Part shown: positions 24,442-33,316 of the stretch, piece by piece | How positions within the stretch are numbered: position 1 is the stretch's first letter | Layout of the letters: every line of letters begins with the position of its first letter | DNA from: JAIUNP01 sp020161975 | Lineage (GTDB): Bacteria; Pseudomonadota; Alphaproteobacteria; Rhizobiales; Beijerinckiaceae | Length of the DNA stretch: 64,000 bases | Reading direction: 5' to 3' | NCBI GenBank assembly: GCA_036745275.1 | Contig: DAIOGK010000011.1 | Span: forward strand, 1 to 64,000 | Translations under genes and position numbers: made by a program | Notes under the pieces: generated by a model | What the model was told of the DNA's origin: nothing | The model's input: only the letters and a program-made list of their open reading frames with translations | The model's database searches: none

Positions 24442-25233
24442 TCACTGCACCTTGGCGAGCACGCCCAAAAGCTCCTTGTGGATCGCCTCGTTGCCGGCCA
24501 CCAGCGTGCCATTATCGAGATAATCGGCGCCGCCGCTGATATCCGAGACAAAGCCGCCCGCCTCGCGCACCAGCACGATTCCAGCGGCCACATCCCAGGA
24601 ATTCAGGCCGCGCTCGTAAAACGCCTCGTAATGCCCGGCGGCAACGCCCGCCAGATCAAGCGCCGCCGCACCCATGCGACGATGCCCGCCGAACCGCGCC
24701 ATGGTGGCGGCCAGTTCCTTCAAAAAGCGCGGCCCCGTTGATTTGCCGATATGCGGAATGCCAATGGCGATCAGCGCATCGGCCGGCTCACGCGTCGCCG
24801 TCACGCGGATGCGGCGATTGTTGTGGAAGGCCCCCTGCCCCTTTTCCGCGACGAAAAGATCATCGGTTATCGGGTTGTAGATGACACCCGCCACCAGCGC
24901 GCCTTCGCGCTCCAACCCCACCGAGACCGCAAACTGCGGAATGCCATGCAGAAAGTTCGTCGTCCCATCAAGCGGGTCGATATGCCAGCAATGGGTCTTG
25001 TCGACGCCCTCGCGGCTACCCGATTCCTCCATACGGAAGGAATAGCCGGGCCGCGCCTTTTCGAGTTCCGCATAAAGGATCTCCTCGGCCTTCCTGTCGG
25101 CCTGACTGACGAAATCACCCGGCCCCTTGCGCGCTATCTGCATCGACGGCAGCCGACCGAAATCGTTGCGCAGGCTCCGTCCGGCTTTCAGCACGGCGGC
25201 GGTCATCACATTCATGGTGGGAGAATTGATCAT
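24442..25233 (-). CDS. Inositol monophosphatase family protein
   Basis: This Mg2+-dependent phosphatase family hydrolyses inositol phosphates and related sugar or nucleotide phosphates. The 263 residues keep the metal ligands: MEES with Glu70, IDPLDGTTN (85-93) with Asp86 and Asp89, and NSWDVAAG near 205-212. It starts at ATG 25233, four bases after the ThiE-like stop. The actual substrate (inositol-1-phosphate, or SuhB-type function) cannot be separated by sequence. Confidence 0.9.
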   Translation of the reverse strand: MINSPTMNVMTAAVLKAGRSLRNDFGRLPSMQIARKGPGDFVSQADRKAEEILYAELEKARPGYSFRMEESGSREGVDKTHCWHIDPLDGTTNFLHGIPQFAVSVGLEREGALVAGVIYNPITDDLFVAEKGQGAFHNNRRIRVTATREPADALIAIGIPHIGKSTGPRFLKELAATMARFGGHRRMGAAALDLAGVAAGHYEAFYERGLNSWDVAAGIVLVREAGGFVSDISGGADYLDNGTLVAGNEAIHKELLGVLAKVQ

Positions 25234-25237
25234 GGCA

Positions 25238-25876
25238 TCAGCCCTGCGAAGGTTTGGCCGCGCCGGCGAGGCGGAACACCTCGGCAAGGGTCGCGGCGGG
25301 ATCGGGTGTTGAAAACAGCCAGGGGCCTACCCCCAGGAATTCGGCGCCGGTGGCAACCAGCAGTGGCACCGCGGCGAGATCGCCCGCTGTGGCCACGGCC
25401 GGCGTGTTGAAAATGCTGGCCCACCATTCGGCACGTTCGGCGGTTTTCTCCGTTTCCGGCACGAAACCGTCGGCGCGCGGCTCGCCGAACATCAGGTAGT
25501 CGATATCCAACTCGCCCGCTTCCATCGCGTCGTGGCGGGTGCGTATCGCCCCGACCCCGACAATCGAGCGGGGCCGCAGCGTGGCGATGGCATCGGCCAG
25601 CACAGGATGATTGAGCGGATAATGCGCACCATCGGCGCCGATGCGGGCAACAAGGCGTGGATCGCCCGGCGCTGCGATCAGCGCCGCGGCTCCCGCACCC
25701 TGCACCAGCGGCAGCAGGCCTTTCGCCGCCTTGCCAATATCGCGCCCGTCTTCGGGGCCAAAATCGAGGATCACGGCGGCAACGGGCGCGGCAGCCAGCA
25801 CGGCCCGCAGCACGGACGCGAACGCGTCCGGCGCAGTGATCATCGGTGTGAGAAGGGCAAGTTGCGGAAGGGCCAT
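25238..25876 (-). CDS. ThiE-like TIM-barrel protein with altered motifs
   Basis: The 212-residue protein has the layout of thiamine phosphate synthase/TenI: alternating strands, GADGAHYPL, IVGVGAIRTRHDAMEA and EFLGVGPWLF. Bona fide ThiE carries LINDR, GADGVHLGQ and a G-x-STH loop. Here these are LIAAPGD, GADGAHYPL and GAIRTRH, so key phosphate and metal residues appear lost. It may not make thiamine phosphate. ATG 25876 (MALPQLAL) is used; ATG 25912 is possible. It is expressed with the inositol monophosphatase gene. Confidence 0.72.
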   Translation of the reverse strand: MALPQLALLTPMITAPDAFASVLRAVLAAAPVAAVILDFGPEDGRDIGKAAKGLLPLVQGAGAAALIAAPGDPRLVARIGADGAHYPLNHPVLADAIATLRPRSIVGVGAIRTRHDAMEAGELDIDYLMFGEPRADGFVPETEKTAERAEWWASIFNTPAVATAGDLAAVPLLVATGAEFLGVGPWLFSTPDPAATLAEVFRLAGAAKPSQG

Positions 25877-25923
25877 CGCCCGGCTTTTACGCGGCGGGAC
25901 GGCAGGCGGCAAGCGGGCTTCGT

Positions 25924-26319
25924 TCAGACAGACAATTCAACACGCCGTTCCTGCACCTGCGCCTTGCCGCGCGTCCGGATCATCAGGAAAGTGCCTGACC
26001 AGACATCCGGCACCGTCCACTCACCTTCGATCTCGGTGCGATCCGCCGACAGCGTACCGGTGTAGATCACATCCTGGAATTCCTCGGAGGCTGGCGAATA
26101 AACCTTGACGAAGCGCACGACACCACCCTCAAGCGAACCTTCGACCAGGGCCCGCATCACGCCGCGCCCGGTCTCCTCATGGGTCGTGCCGCTGAGCACA
26201 CCGCCCGAATCGATCATTGTCGCGGTGAAATGCGCAGGCGGCATCCAGGCAACGGGATAGGAATAGAGCCCATGCCACACGCCCGTCAGGCTCTGGGATG
26301 CGTCATCGCTGCCGGACAT
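25924..26319 (-). CDS. Hypothetical protein, beta-rich
   Basis: I do not recognise this 131-residue protein. It begins with SLTGVWHGLYSYP and has alternating strands with GVLSGTTHEE and IEGEWTVPDVWSGTFLMIR, a pattern like small lipocalin- or avidin-type barrels that open with a G-x-W motif. No signal peptide or membrane segment is seen. An AAAGGAGG site lies just upstream of the ATG at 26319, which strongly supports translation. It is the first gene before the thiE-like unit, separated by 48 bases. Confidence 0.7.
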   Translation of the reverse strand: MSGSDDASQSLTGVWHGLYSYPVAWMPPAHFTATMIDSGGVLSGTTHEETGRGVMRALVEGSLEGGVVRFVKVYSPASEEFQDVIYTGTLSADRTEIEGEWTVPDVWSGTFLMIRTRGKAQVQERRVELSV

Positions 26320-26473
26320 GATGTCTCGCCTCCTTTATGGGCACTATGAGCATAAGTAGCAAAATCGGCGACCGAACACCAGCGCCAAGATGGCGCGGAC
26401 CGCACGGTCACCGATCCCATAAATGACATTCTCCTGCCCGGAAAGCCGGACGCGGCCCTCCGGGCGCGGCTGT

Positions 26474-27172
26474 TTACTTCCTTTTGCCCTGAACCGGAAC
26501 GGAATCGGCCCCGAACGACTCGAGAATTGCCGAATCCTCGATGGCCTTGAGCGCCAGATTGGCTTCGTAGTACTTGCCTTCGCTCAACAGGGTTGTGGCG
26601 TCAGCCACATGTTTGACCGTGGCGTTGATCGGCAGCACGGCGGCACTGAAGACAACATCGACATTCGCCAGCTTGAGCGTTTCAACGGCCTTTTTCCTGT
26701 CGCCCTTGGCAATATGCTCGTTGGCTTGCTTCACCTTCTCGACCTTCTCCTTGGTCGGCTGGAAGCCTTCGGCGAGCGCGATCGAGCTGTCGAACGGAAC
26801 GTAGGTATCGCCGGAGTCTTTGCCCTTGCTGGTGGCCAGGGCGAAATCGGCTGCCTTGCCCTTGACCTCGTTGAGGTTCTTCATGGCATCGGCGACGAGC
26901 TTGCGCGCCTCCTCGGGCTGGCCCTGGAAAATCGCAAGGCGGGCGCCGTGCGCCTGGCGAACTGCACTGTAAAGTTCGTCGGAGGCGCGGACCATCTCCA
27001 CAGCCTTGGCCCGTTCCGCGGCAGCCGCCGGGGCAGCGTTGGCTGGCGCAGCCTTGGCCGCTTCCGCAGCAGCGGCCGGCTTCGTATCCGCCGCCAGCGC
27101 GAAATTCAGCGCAGGCGAAGCGGCTGCGATCCCGAGAGCAAGGCCAACCGCCAATTGTGTGCGACGCTTCAT
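26474..27172 (-). CDS. YfdX-family periplasmic protein
   Basis: YfdX proteins are secreted helical proteins linked in enterics to acid and multidrug stress. The 232-residue product has a signal peptide (MKRRTQLAVGLALGIAAASP, cleavage near residue 28), a low-complexity Ala/Lys linker and the helical YfdX domain (about 55-225). ATG at 27172 is fixed by a perfect AGGAGG eight bases upstream; the longer frame to 27313 has no such site. It is a single gene between two gaps, with no clear partner. Confidence 0.88.
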   Translation of the reverse strand: MKRRTQLAVGLALGIAAASPALNFALAADTKPAAAAEAAKAAPANAAPAAAAERAKAVEMVRASDELYSAVRQAHGARLAIFQGQPEEARKLVADAMKNLNEVKGKAADFALATSKGKDSGDTYVPFDSSIALAEGFQPTKEKVEKVKQANEHIAKGDRKKAVETLKLANVDVVFSAAVLPINATVKHVADATTLLSEGKYYEANLALKAIEDSAILESFGADSVPVQGKRK

Positions 27173-27310
27173 GATATTTCCTCCTGTGTCCGGAACATCG
27201 GTTCGGTTCACCGAACTGACGGATGCAGGATAGGCATCTGCGATTATCCGCCGATGGCCGGCGGCACACAAATCCCCAATGCGGAAAATCACGTCGATCT
27301 GACTGGTTGT

Positions 27311-27342
27311 CATTCCGGGCCGGCAAGGTCCGCCCCGGAATG
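27311..27342. repeat. Palindromic intergenic element between fba and yfdX
   Basis: CATTCCGGG (27311-27319) and CCCGGAATG (27334-27342) are perfect arms of an imperfect 13-bp hairpin with a short loop, about 100 bases after the fba stop on the minus strand. CATTCCGGG-type arms are common in dispersed palindromic repeats of Rhizobiales genomes, so this may be one copy of such a family. Only one copy is seen in this window. Confidence 0.5.
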
Positions 27343-27438
27343 CACTTCATGTCATTTCCCGGCAGGAACGGTCGAACCCGGGGCTACGTCTGAAGAAACC
27401 GCCGACCGGATTGAACCCATGCGGGCTGCCGATGCTTG

Positions 27439-28506
27439 TTACGCCACCTTCGGGTCGAGGCTGCCGCTTGCATAGCGCTTGGCCATTTCGGCCAACGTCA
27501 GCACGCGGGTGATCTTGCTCGCCTGACCAGCGGTATTGAACTCCTCAAGACGCTGCTTGCAGAGTGCGGTCATCGCCTCCTGCGCGGGCTTGAGATACTT
27601 GCGCGGATCGAATTCGCCGGGGTTCTCGGCGAACACCTTTCGGATCTGGCCGGTCATCGCCATGCGGTTGTCGGTGTCGATGTTGATCTTGCGCACGCCG
27701 TTCTTGATGCCGCGCTGGATCTCTTCCACCGGCACACCCCAGGTCGGCTTCATCTTGCCGCCATAGGCGTTGATGATGTCCTGAAGTTCCTGCGGCACCG
27801 ACGAGGAACCGTGCATCACCAGATGCGTATTCGGCAGTTTCTGGTGGATTTCCTCGATCACGTTCATCGCCAGCACCTTGCCGTCCGGCTTGCGCGAGAA
27901 CTTGTAGGCACCGTGGCTGGTACCCATGGCAATGGCGAGCGCATCGACCTTGGTTTCCTTGACGAACTTCACAGCCTCGTCGGGGTTGGTGAGGAGCTGG
28001 TCGTGGCTGAGCTTGCCCTCGAAGCCATGGCCGTCTTCCTTCTCGCCCTCGCCGGTTTCGAGGCTGCCGAGCACGCCGAGTTCGCCCTCGACGGAAATGC
28101 CGCCCATATGCGCCATGTCAGTCACGGCCTTGGTGACGCCGACGTTGTAGGTCCAGTCGCCGGGGGTCTTGCCGTCGGCCTTCAGCGAACCGTCCATCAT
28201 CACCGAAGTGAAGCCGGCCTGGATCGCGGTCATGCAGGTGGCGGGTTCGTTGCCATGGTCGAGATGCACGCAGACCGGGATATGCGGATAGATCTCGCAC
28301 ACCGCGTCCATCATGTGCTTCAGCATGATGTCGTTGGCATAGGCGCGCGCACCGCGCGAGGCCTGGATGATCACCGGCGCATCAACGGCATCGGCAGCGG
28401 CCATGATCGCCAGCGCCTGCTCCATATTGTTGATGTTGAACGCGGGTACGCCATAATCATGCTCGGCGGCATGATCGAGCAACTGGCGAAGGGTGATGCG
28501 GGCCAT
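27439..28506 (-). CDS. Class II fructose-bisphosphate aldolase
   Basis: The enzyme splits fructose-1,6-bisphosphate to DHAP and glyceraldehyde-3-phosphate, or runs in reverse, using a zinc ion. The 355 residues match the CbbA/Fba class IIB group. The metal and catalytic residues are present: HLDHG with His81, Asp83 and His84, GTSHGAYKF with His198, and MHGSSSVP with His232. The start is ATG at 28506. Although the family name comes from Calvin-cycle operons, no RuBisCO or phosphoribulokinase is nearby, so the role here is glycolysis/gluconeogenesis. It is the last of the carbon cluster on this strand. Confidence 0.95.
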   Translation of the reverse strand: MARITLRQLLDHAAEHDYGVPAFNINNMEQALAIMAAADAVDAPVIIQASRGARAYANDIMLKHMMDAVCEIYPHIPVCVHLDHGNEPATCMTAIQAGFTSVMMDGSLKADGKTPGDWTYNVGVTKAVTDMAHMGGISVEGELGVLGSLETGEGEKEDGHGFEGKLSHDQLLTNPDEAVKFVKETKVDALAIAMGTSHGAYKFSRKPDGKVLAMNVIEEIHQKLPNTHLVMHGSSSVPQELQDIINAYGGKMKPTWGVPVEEIQRGIKNGVRKINIDTDNRMAMTGQIRKVFAENPGEFDPRKYLKPAQEAMTALCKQRLEEFNTAGQASKITRVLTLAEMAKRYASGSLDPKVA

Positions 28507-28628
28507 GCGGGCTGATCTCCTGAAATTTTCAATCGCATGGCTCTAGCCCGGTTTTGTTAATTTCTCCATGCCGAACATGCAAAAAATCGCTGAAACCGGT
28601 CGGATTTCGGCGATACGCGACAAATTGC

Positions 28629-29675
28629 CTAGACTCGGGCAGGCCTTGCCAGCAGCGCTTCGGCCAATCCCGCCGCGCGCCAGATCATGTCGGTCGTCTC
28701 CTCGACCAGATCGGTCGAGCGCACGATGTCGCGCACGTTGCTTTCCATATCCTCCGCCGTCCAGCCCCGGCTATGGCCAACAAAGGCGGATGGCGGATGG
28801 TTGAACCCGAGTTCGCTCCAGAATCCGAGCAGGTCGCCGGCGACGGACTGGATATTGTCCTGTCCGCCGATGATGATGTGACATGCCGTCTTGTGGGGCA
28901 GGATCAGGTTGCGGTCAGCGATGGTCATCTGGTTCTGCACGGCGTTGAGCCGTTCGACCATGCGATAATAAAGCGCGCTGGCACGGCCCCAGCGGATGGG
29001 TGTTGCAATGACAATCACATCCGCCCAGTGGATGAGCGCGTCATAGACCAGCGCCATCTGGTCTGTCTTGTCCCGGTTGGTAATGGTGCAGGGAAACGTG
29101 CAGGCATGGGCAGAGATCGAATAATAGCCCTGGCAAGGCTCGATCTTGAGGTCTTCGAGATTGATCTGGCGGGTTTCCACCCCCTCCGCCGCCACGATGG
29201 CCAGCGCTTTTTCCAATATGAGGCGCGAGCCGGAAATGCGGCCCGGCGCGGACGAGGTCACGGTAGTTGAGATCCCCAGCACGCGCGTGGGGCCAGCTTG
29301 CCGCACGGGGTCTCGCGCCAGCGGATTAGCCGGGAAGTTCTTCGGCTTTTGCGGTGTCGCGGCATCGACCGAAACAAGGACGCGACCGTTCTCGATGCGC
29401 ACCGCATAGGTTGCAACACAGCCCGCCCGCGCGCCGATGCGCGGCATTTCGCCGGTGTTTCGATCAAAGCCCCAGCCATGCCAGGGGCAGACAAGGATTT
29501 CGCCCTCAAGGCGCCCTTCGGCTAACGGGCCGCCATAATGGGTGCACTGGTTCTTCAGCGCACGGAAGACGCCGTTCACGCACGTCAGCGCAATATCGAG
29601 ACCGCCGGTCCTGATGTGCTGGAGGGGGCGCTTTTGCAGCTCATCGACCGCACCAACATCAACCCAGTCCGTCAA
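28629..29675 (-). CDS. Rieske [2Fe-2S] protein fused to flavodoxin-like reductase
   Basis: The 348-residue protein joins two redox modules. Residues about 1-110 form a Rieske ferredoxin with CTHYGGPL (Cys44, His46) and CPWHGWGFD (Cys63, His66), which bind a [2Fe-2S] cluster. Residues about 128-330 form an NADPH-dependent FMN reductase/flavodoxin-like domain with GISTTVTSSAPGRISGS and VIVIATPIRWG. A cysteine-rich stretch (CQGYYSISAHACTFPC) could bind another cofactor. The start is TTG at 29675, preceded by GGGG in a hairpin. It sits between pgk and fba in the carbon cluster, but its partner and substrate are unknown. Confidence 0.82.
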   Translation of the reverse strand: MTDWVDVGAVDELQKRPLQHIRTGGLDIALTCVNGVFRALKNQCTHYGGPLAEGRLEGEILVCPWHGWGFDRNTGEMPRIGARAGCVATYAVRIENGRVLVSVDAATPQKPKNFPANPLARDPVRQAGPTRVLGISTTVTSSAPGRISGSRLILEKALAIVAAEGVETRQINLEDLKIEPCQGYYSISAHACTFPCTITNRDKTDQMALVYDALIHWADVIVIATPIRWGRASALYYRMVERLNAVQNQMTIADRNLILPHKTACHIIIGGQDNIQSVAGDLLGFWSELGFNHPPSAFVGHSRGWTAEDMESNVRDIVRSTDLVEETTDMIWRAAGLAEALLARPARV

Positions 29676-29680
29676 TTCTC

Positions 29681-29700
29681 ACCCCGCATGTCAGCGGGGT
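29681..29700 (-). terminator. Perfect hairpin between pgk and the Rieske fusion
   Basis: ACCCCGC and GCGGGGT pair perfectly around a six-base loop, beginning 44 bases after the pgk stop and ending five bases before the TTG start of the next gene. The right arm contains the only Shine-Dalgarno-like GGGG, so the structure may limit translation as well as slow transcription. Confidence 0.5.
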
Positions 29701-29743
29701 AAGAATTACAGATTACGCCGATCCGTCAAGGCGCCGGTGCGCT

Positions 29744-30934
29744 TCAGCCTTTCAGCGCTTCCACGCCCGGCAGCGGCTTGCCTTCCATCCATTCGAGGAA
29801 GGCGCCGCCGGCGGTCGAGATGTAGGTGAAGTCATCCGCCACACCGGCATGGTTCAGTGCCGCGACCGTATCGCCGCCGCCCGCCACCGAAACCAGCTTG
29901 CCGGCCTTGGTGAGGTTCGCGGCATGGATCGCGACCGCCACGGTGCCGGTATCAAAGGGCTGCATCTCGAACGCGCCCATCGGGCCGTTCCAGATCACGG
30001 TTTTCGCGTCGTTCAGCGTGGCGTTGACGAGATCGACCGAGAGCTGGCCGATGTCGAGCATCATGCCATGGCCGGGGATGGCATCGACGCCATAGGTGGC
30101 GCGGTCGGCGCCGGCCTTGAACGCGAAGGCAACAACCGCATCGCGCGGCAGGATGATCGCGCAATTGGCCTTCTCGGCCTCGGCGAGAATGGCGCGGGCG
30201 GTATCCGCAAGGTCCTTTTCGACAAGCGATTTACCGACATCATGGCCTTGCGCGAACAGGAAGGTGTTGGCCATGGCACCGCCGATCACCAGCGCATCAA
30301 CCTTCTTCACGAGGTTGCCGAGAAGGTCGAGCTTGGTCGAAACCTTGGCGCCCCCGACGATGGCGACCACCGGCTTTTTCGGCGTGCCGAGTGCCTTGTC
30401 GAGCGCTTCGAGTTCGGCCTGCATGGTGCGGCCGGCATAGGCCGGCAGAACCTTCGCCAGCCCCTCGGTGGAGGCGTGGGCGCGGTGGGCGGCGGAAAAG
30501 GCATCGTTCACGTAGGCATCGCCGAGTTTGGCCAGACTGGCGACAAACGCCGGGTCGTTCTTTTCCTCTTCCTTGTAGAAGCGCGTATTCTCAAGGCACA
30601 GCACATCGCCGTCCTGCATGGCAGCGACGGCCTGTTCAGCCACCGGACCGATACAGTCTGTAGCAAAGCCGACCGGCTTGCCCAGGCGTGCCGCGAGATT
30701 TTCAGCCACGGGCCGGAGGCTCTGGCTTTCGTCGCGCCCCTTCGGACGCCCGAAATGCGCAAGCAGGATGACACGGCCGCCCCGGTCAGACAGGTTCCGG
30801 ATCGTCGGCAGGATACGGTCGAGACGCGTGCCATCTGTCACCAGGCCGTTCTCCATCGGCACGTTGAGATCAACACGCACCAGCACGCGCTGGCCCTTCG
30901 GGTTCAGGGAATCAAGGGTCTTGAACGCCGGCAT
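29744..30934 (-). CDS. pgk: Phosphoglycerate kinase
   Basis: Pgk transfers the acyl phosphate of 1,3-bisphosphoglycerate to ADP. The 396-residue length is standard. The N-terminal substrate motif RVDLNVPMENGLVTDGTR and the C-terminal nucleotide motif VAGGGDTVAAL are present, with the Lys/Thr region KVSTKLDLL between. The start is ATG at 30934, ten bases after the MFS stop, so the two are co-transcribed. It is part of the tkt-gap-MFS-pgk unit. Confidence 0.97.
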   Translation of the reverse strand: MPAFKTLDSLNPKGQRVLVRVDLNVPMENGLVTDGTRLDRILPTIRNLSDRGGRVILLAHFGRPKGRDESQSLRPVAENLAARLGKPVGFATDCIGPVAEQAVAAMQDGDVLCLENTRFYKEEEKNDPAFVASLAKLGDAYVNDAFSAAHRAHASTEGLAKVLPAYAGRTMQAELEALDKALGTPKKPVVAIVGGAKVSTKLDLLGNLVKKVDALVIGGAMANTFLFAQGHDVGKSLVEKDLADTARAILAEAEKANCAIILPRDAVVAFAFKAGADRATYGVDAIPGHGMMLDIGQLSVDLVNATLNDAKTVIWNGPMGAFEMQPFDTGTVAVAIHAANLTKAGKLVSVAGGGDTVAALNHAGVADDFTYISTAGGAFLEWMEGKPLPGVEALKG

Positions 30935-30944
30935 CGGAAGCTCC

Positions 30945-32132
30945 TCAGACAGAATGCGGCGCAGGGCGCCGTGGCAGGAAGAAGATCGCTACGCCCAGAG
31001 CGGGCAGGAACGCCATCAGCAAATAGATAGTCTCAAGGCCGGCCTTGTCGGCAAGCAGCCCCAGAACAGCGGCACCAAGCCCGCCTGCACCAAAAGCGAG
31101 ACCGAAGAACAGCCCGCCGATCAGCCCCACCCGCCCCGGCGCAACCTGTTGCGCCTCGACGATGATGGCCGAAGACGGCAGGGCAATCAGAAGCGAGGCG
31201 ATGAAGGCCCCGATCATTGTCAGCGGCAGGCTGGCAAGGAAGGGCAGCGCCAGTGAAAACGGCAGCGCGCCGATCACCGACAGCCACAGCACCTGTCGCC
31301 GGCCGATCCGGTCGGCCAACGGCCCGCCGGCCAGAACGCCGAAAGCCGCCGCCGCCATGAAAACAAAGGTATAGAGCTGCCCCGTCCGCGCATCGGCGCC
31401 AAAACGCTCCATCATCACGAAACCGAAAAACGACTGCATTCCGGCCATATAGAAATTCTTGGAAAAGACCAGCACGAGCAGCAGCACGATGGTCATCACC
31501 GCACCGGCTTCCAGCGGCGGCAGCGCCTGCGCACCCTTGTTCCGGGTACCGAGATGCGTCGCATACCAGTGCCCGACCCGGTAGAGCAGCACCGCGCCAA
31601 TGAGCGCAACCACGCTCACCCAGCCAATAGCACTTTGCCCGAACGGCAGGATGAACAGCGCCGCAACCAGCGGCCCCACCGCCTGCCCGGCGTTGCCGCC
31701 AACCTGGAACACGCTCTGCGCAAAACCATAGGCCCCGCCCGAAGCCGCCCGCGCGACCCGCGAGGCCTCGGGGTGGAAGATCGACGAGCCGACCCCGATG
31801 ACCGCAGCCGCCAGCAGCACCACCCAGAAGGCGTGGGCCTGCGATAGAATGAGAAGCCCCGCCAGCGAACAGCCCATGCCCACGACCAGCGACATCGGCT
31901 TGGGCCGCGTATCGGTATAGATGCCGACCATCGGCTGGAGCACGCTGGCGGTCGCCTGAAACAGGAAGGTGATCAGTCCGATCTGCGCGAAGCTGAGGCC
32001 GAGTTCCACCTTCAGCAGCGGATAGACCGACGGCAGCAGCGACTGGATGAGATCGTTGATCAGATGCGCCGCGCTGAGCCCGAACAGGATCGGCAAGGCA
32101 CGGGTCGTCGTGGGACTGGCCGCAACGCTCAT
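30945..32132 (-). CDS. MFS transporter, fosmidomycin-resistance (Fsr) type
   Basis: The 395-residue protein has 12 membrane segments and matches the Fsr family of MFS exporters. Typical marks are the early LINDLIQSLLPSVYPLLK, the TDTRPKP loop and SSIFHPEASRVAR. The known relative exports fosmidomycin and other small phosphonates, but the substrate here is unknown. It starts at ATG 32132 and ends ten bases before pgk, between two glycolytic genes. No transposon or base-composition break marks insertion. Confidence 0.86.
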   Translation of the reverse strand: MSVAASPTTTRALPILFGLSAAHLINDLIQSLLPSVYPLLKVELGLSFAQIGLITFLFQATASVLQPMVGIYTDTRPKPMSLVVGMGCSLAGLLILSQAHAFWVVLLAAAVIGVGSSIFHPEASRVARAASGGAYGFAQSVFQVGGNAGQAVGPLVAALFILPFGQSAIGWVSVVALIGAVLLYRVGHWYATHLGTRNKGAQALPPLEAGAVMTIVLLLVLVFSKNFYMAGMQSFFGFVMMERFGADARTGQLYTFVFMAAAAFGVLAGGPLADRIGRRQVLWLSVIGALPFSLALPFLASLPLTMIGAFIASLLIALPSSAIIVEAQQVAPGRVGLIGGLFFGLAFGAGGLGAAVLGLLADKAGLETIYLLMAFLPALGVAIFFLPRRPAPHSV

Positions 32133-32241
32133 GGCATCACGGTCTTTCCCGTGGGAGACAGGCCCATGCCCCCGGACAGGAAGCCGAAATCGGCTCCCTG
32201 CCCTATGGTGCGAAAGCGCGCCCGTCGCATCATCGTATGGG

Positions 32242-33252
32242 TCAGATCAGCTTGCCGATCGCCACCGCCGTATCACACATGCGGTTCGAGAAACCCCACT
32301 CGTTGTCGTACCAGGTGAGGACGCGCACGAACTTCTCGTCCAGCACCTTGGTCTGGTCCAGAGCGAAGGTGGACGAAGCCGGGAAGTGGTTGAAGTCCAT
32401 CGAGACGTTCGGCTGGTCGGTGACAGCGAGAATGCCCTTGAGCGAACCGCGCTTGGCCGCCTTCAGGATCGCCTCGTTGACCTTCTCCGCCGTGACCTTC
32501 TTGCGGGTGACGACCTTGAGATCGACAACCGAGACGTTCGGGGTCGGCACGCGGATGGCGGCACCGTCGAGCTTGCCCTTCAGTTCCGGGATGACGAGGC
32601 CGATGGCTTTCGCCGCGCCGGTCGAGGTCGGGATCATGGAAAGGGCCGCCGCGCGGGCGCGGTAAAGGTCCTTGTGCATGGTGTCGAGCGTCGGCTGGTC
32701 ACCCGTATAGGCGTGCACCGTGGTCATGAAACCATGGACGATGCCGAAGGTGTCGTTCAGCACCTTGGCCACCGGCGCAAGGCAGTTGGTGGTGCAGGAG
32801 CCATTCGAGACGACAAGGTGATCCTTCGTCAACCCTGCGTCATTGACGCCGAACACCACCGTGTAATCAGCGTTGTCCGCCGGGGCGGAGACGAGGACGC
32901 GCTTGGCGCCGGCCTTCAGATGCGCCGAAGCCTTGTCCTTCGAGGTGAAGATGCCGGTGCATTCCAGCGCGACGTCGACGCCCATTTCCCTGTGCGGCAG
33001 GGTCGCCGGATCCTTGATCGCGGTGACGCGGATCTTCTGGCCGTTGATGACGAGGTTCTCGCCCTCGACCTTCACATCTGCCGGGAAACGGCCATGCACG
33101 GAATCAAAGCGCAGCAGATGCGCGTTGGTCTCGACCGGGCCGAGATCGTTGATCGCCACGACCTCGATGTCCTTGCGCTTGCTCTCGACAATCGCGCGCA
33201 GCACGTTGCGGCCAATCCGCCCGAACCCGTTGATAGCAACCTTGACAGCCAT
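32242..33252 (-). CDS. gap: Glyceraldehyde-3-phosphate dehydrogenase, type I
   Basis: GAPDH makes 1,3-bisphosphoglycerate from glyceraldehyde-3-phosphate. The 336-residue protein has the Rossmann motif INGFGRIGR, the catalytic Cys153 in SNGSCTTNCLAP and His180 in TTVHAYTGDQ. Asp36 in AINDL favours NAD over NADP. ATG at 33252 has AAGGAG upstream. A hairpin with GGGCCC arms (33285-33302) lies in the gap to tkt, possibly affecting mRNA stability. Confidence 0.97.
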   Translation of the reverse strand: MAVKVAINGFGRIGRNVLRAIVESKRKDIEVVAINDLGPVETNAHLLRFDSVHGRFPADVKVEGENLVINGQKIRVTAIKDPATLPHREMGVDVALECTGIFTSKDKASAHLKAGAKRVLVSAPADNADYTVVFGVNDAGLTKDHLVVSNGSCTTNCLAPVAKVLNDTFGIVHGFMTTVHAYTGDQPTLDTMHKDLYRARAAALSMIPTSTGAAKAIGLVIPELKGKLDGAAIRVPTPNVSVVDLKVVTRKKVTAEKVNEAILKAAKRGSLKGILAVTDQPNVSMDFNHFPASSTFALDQTKVLDEKFVRVLTWYDNEWGFSNRMCDTAVAIGKLI

Positions 33253-33316
33253 GGTATCCGCTCCTTTTCGTTACCGATCCGGCCCGGGCCCCCATGGGCC
33301 CACCGGTAAAAATCCG

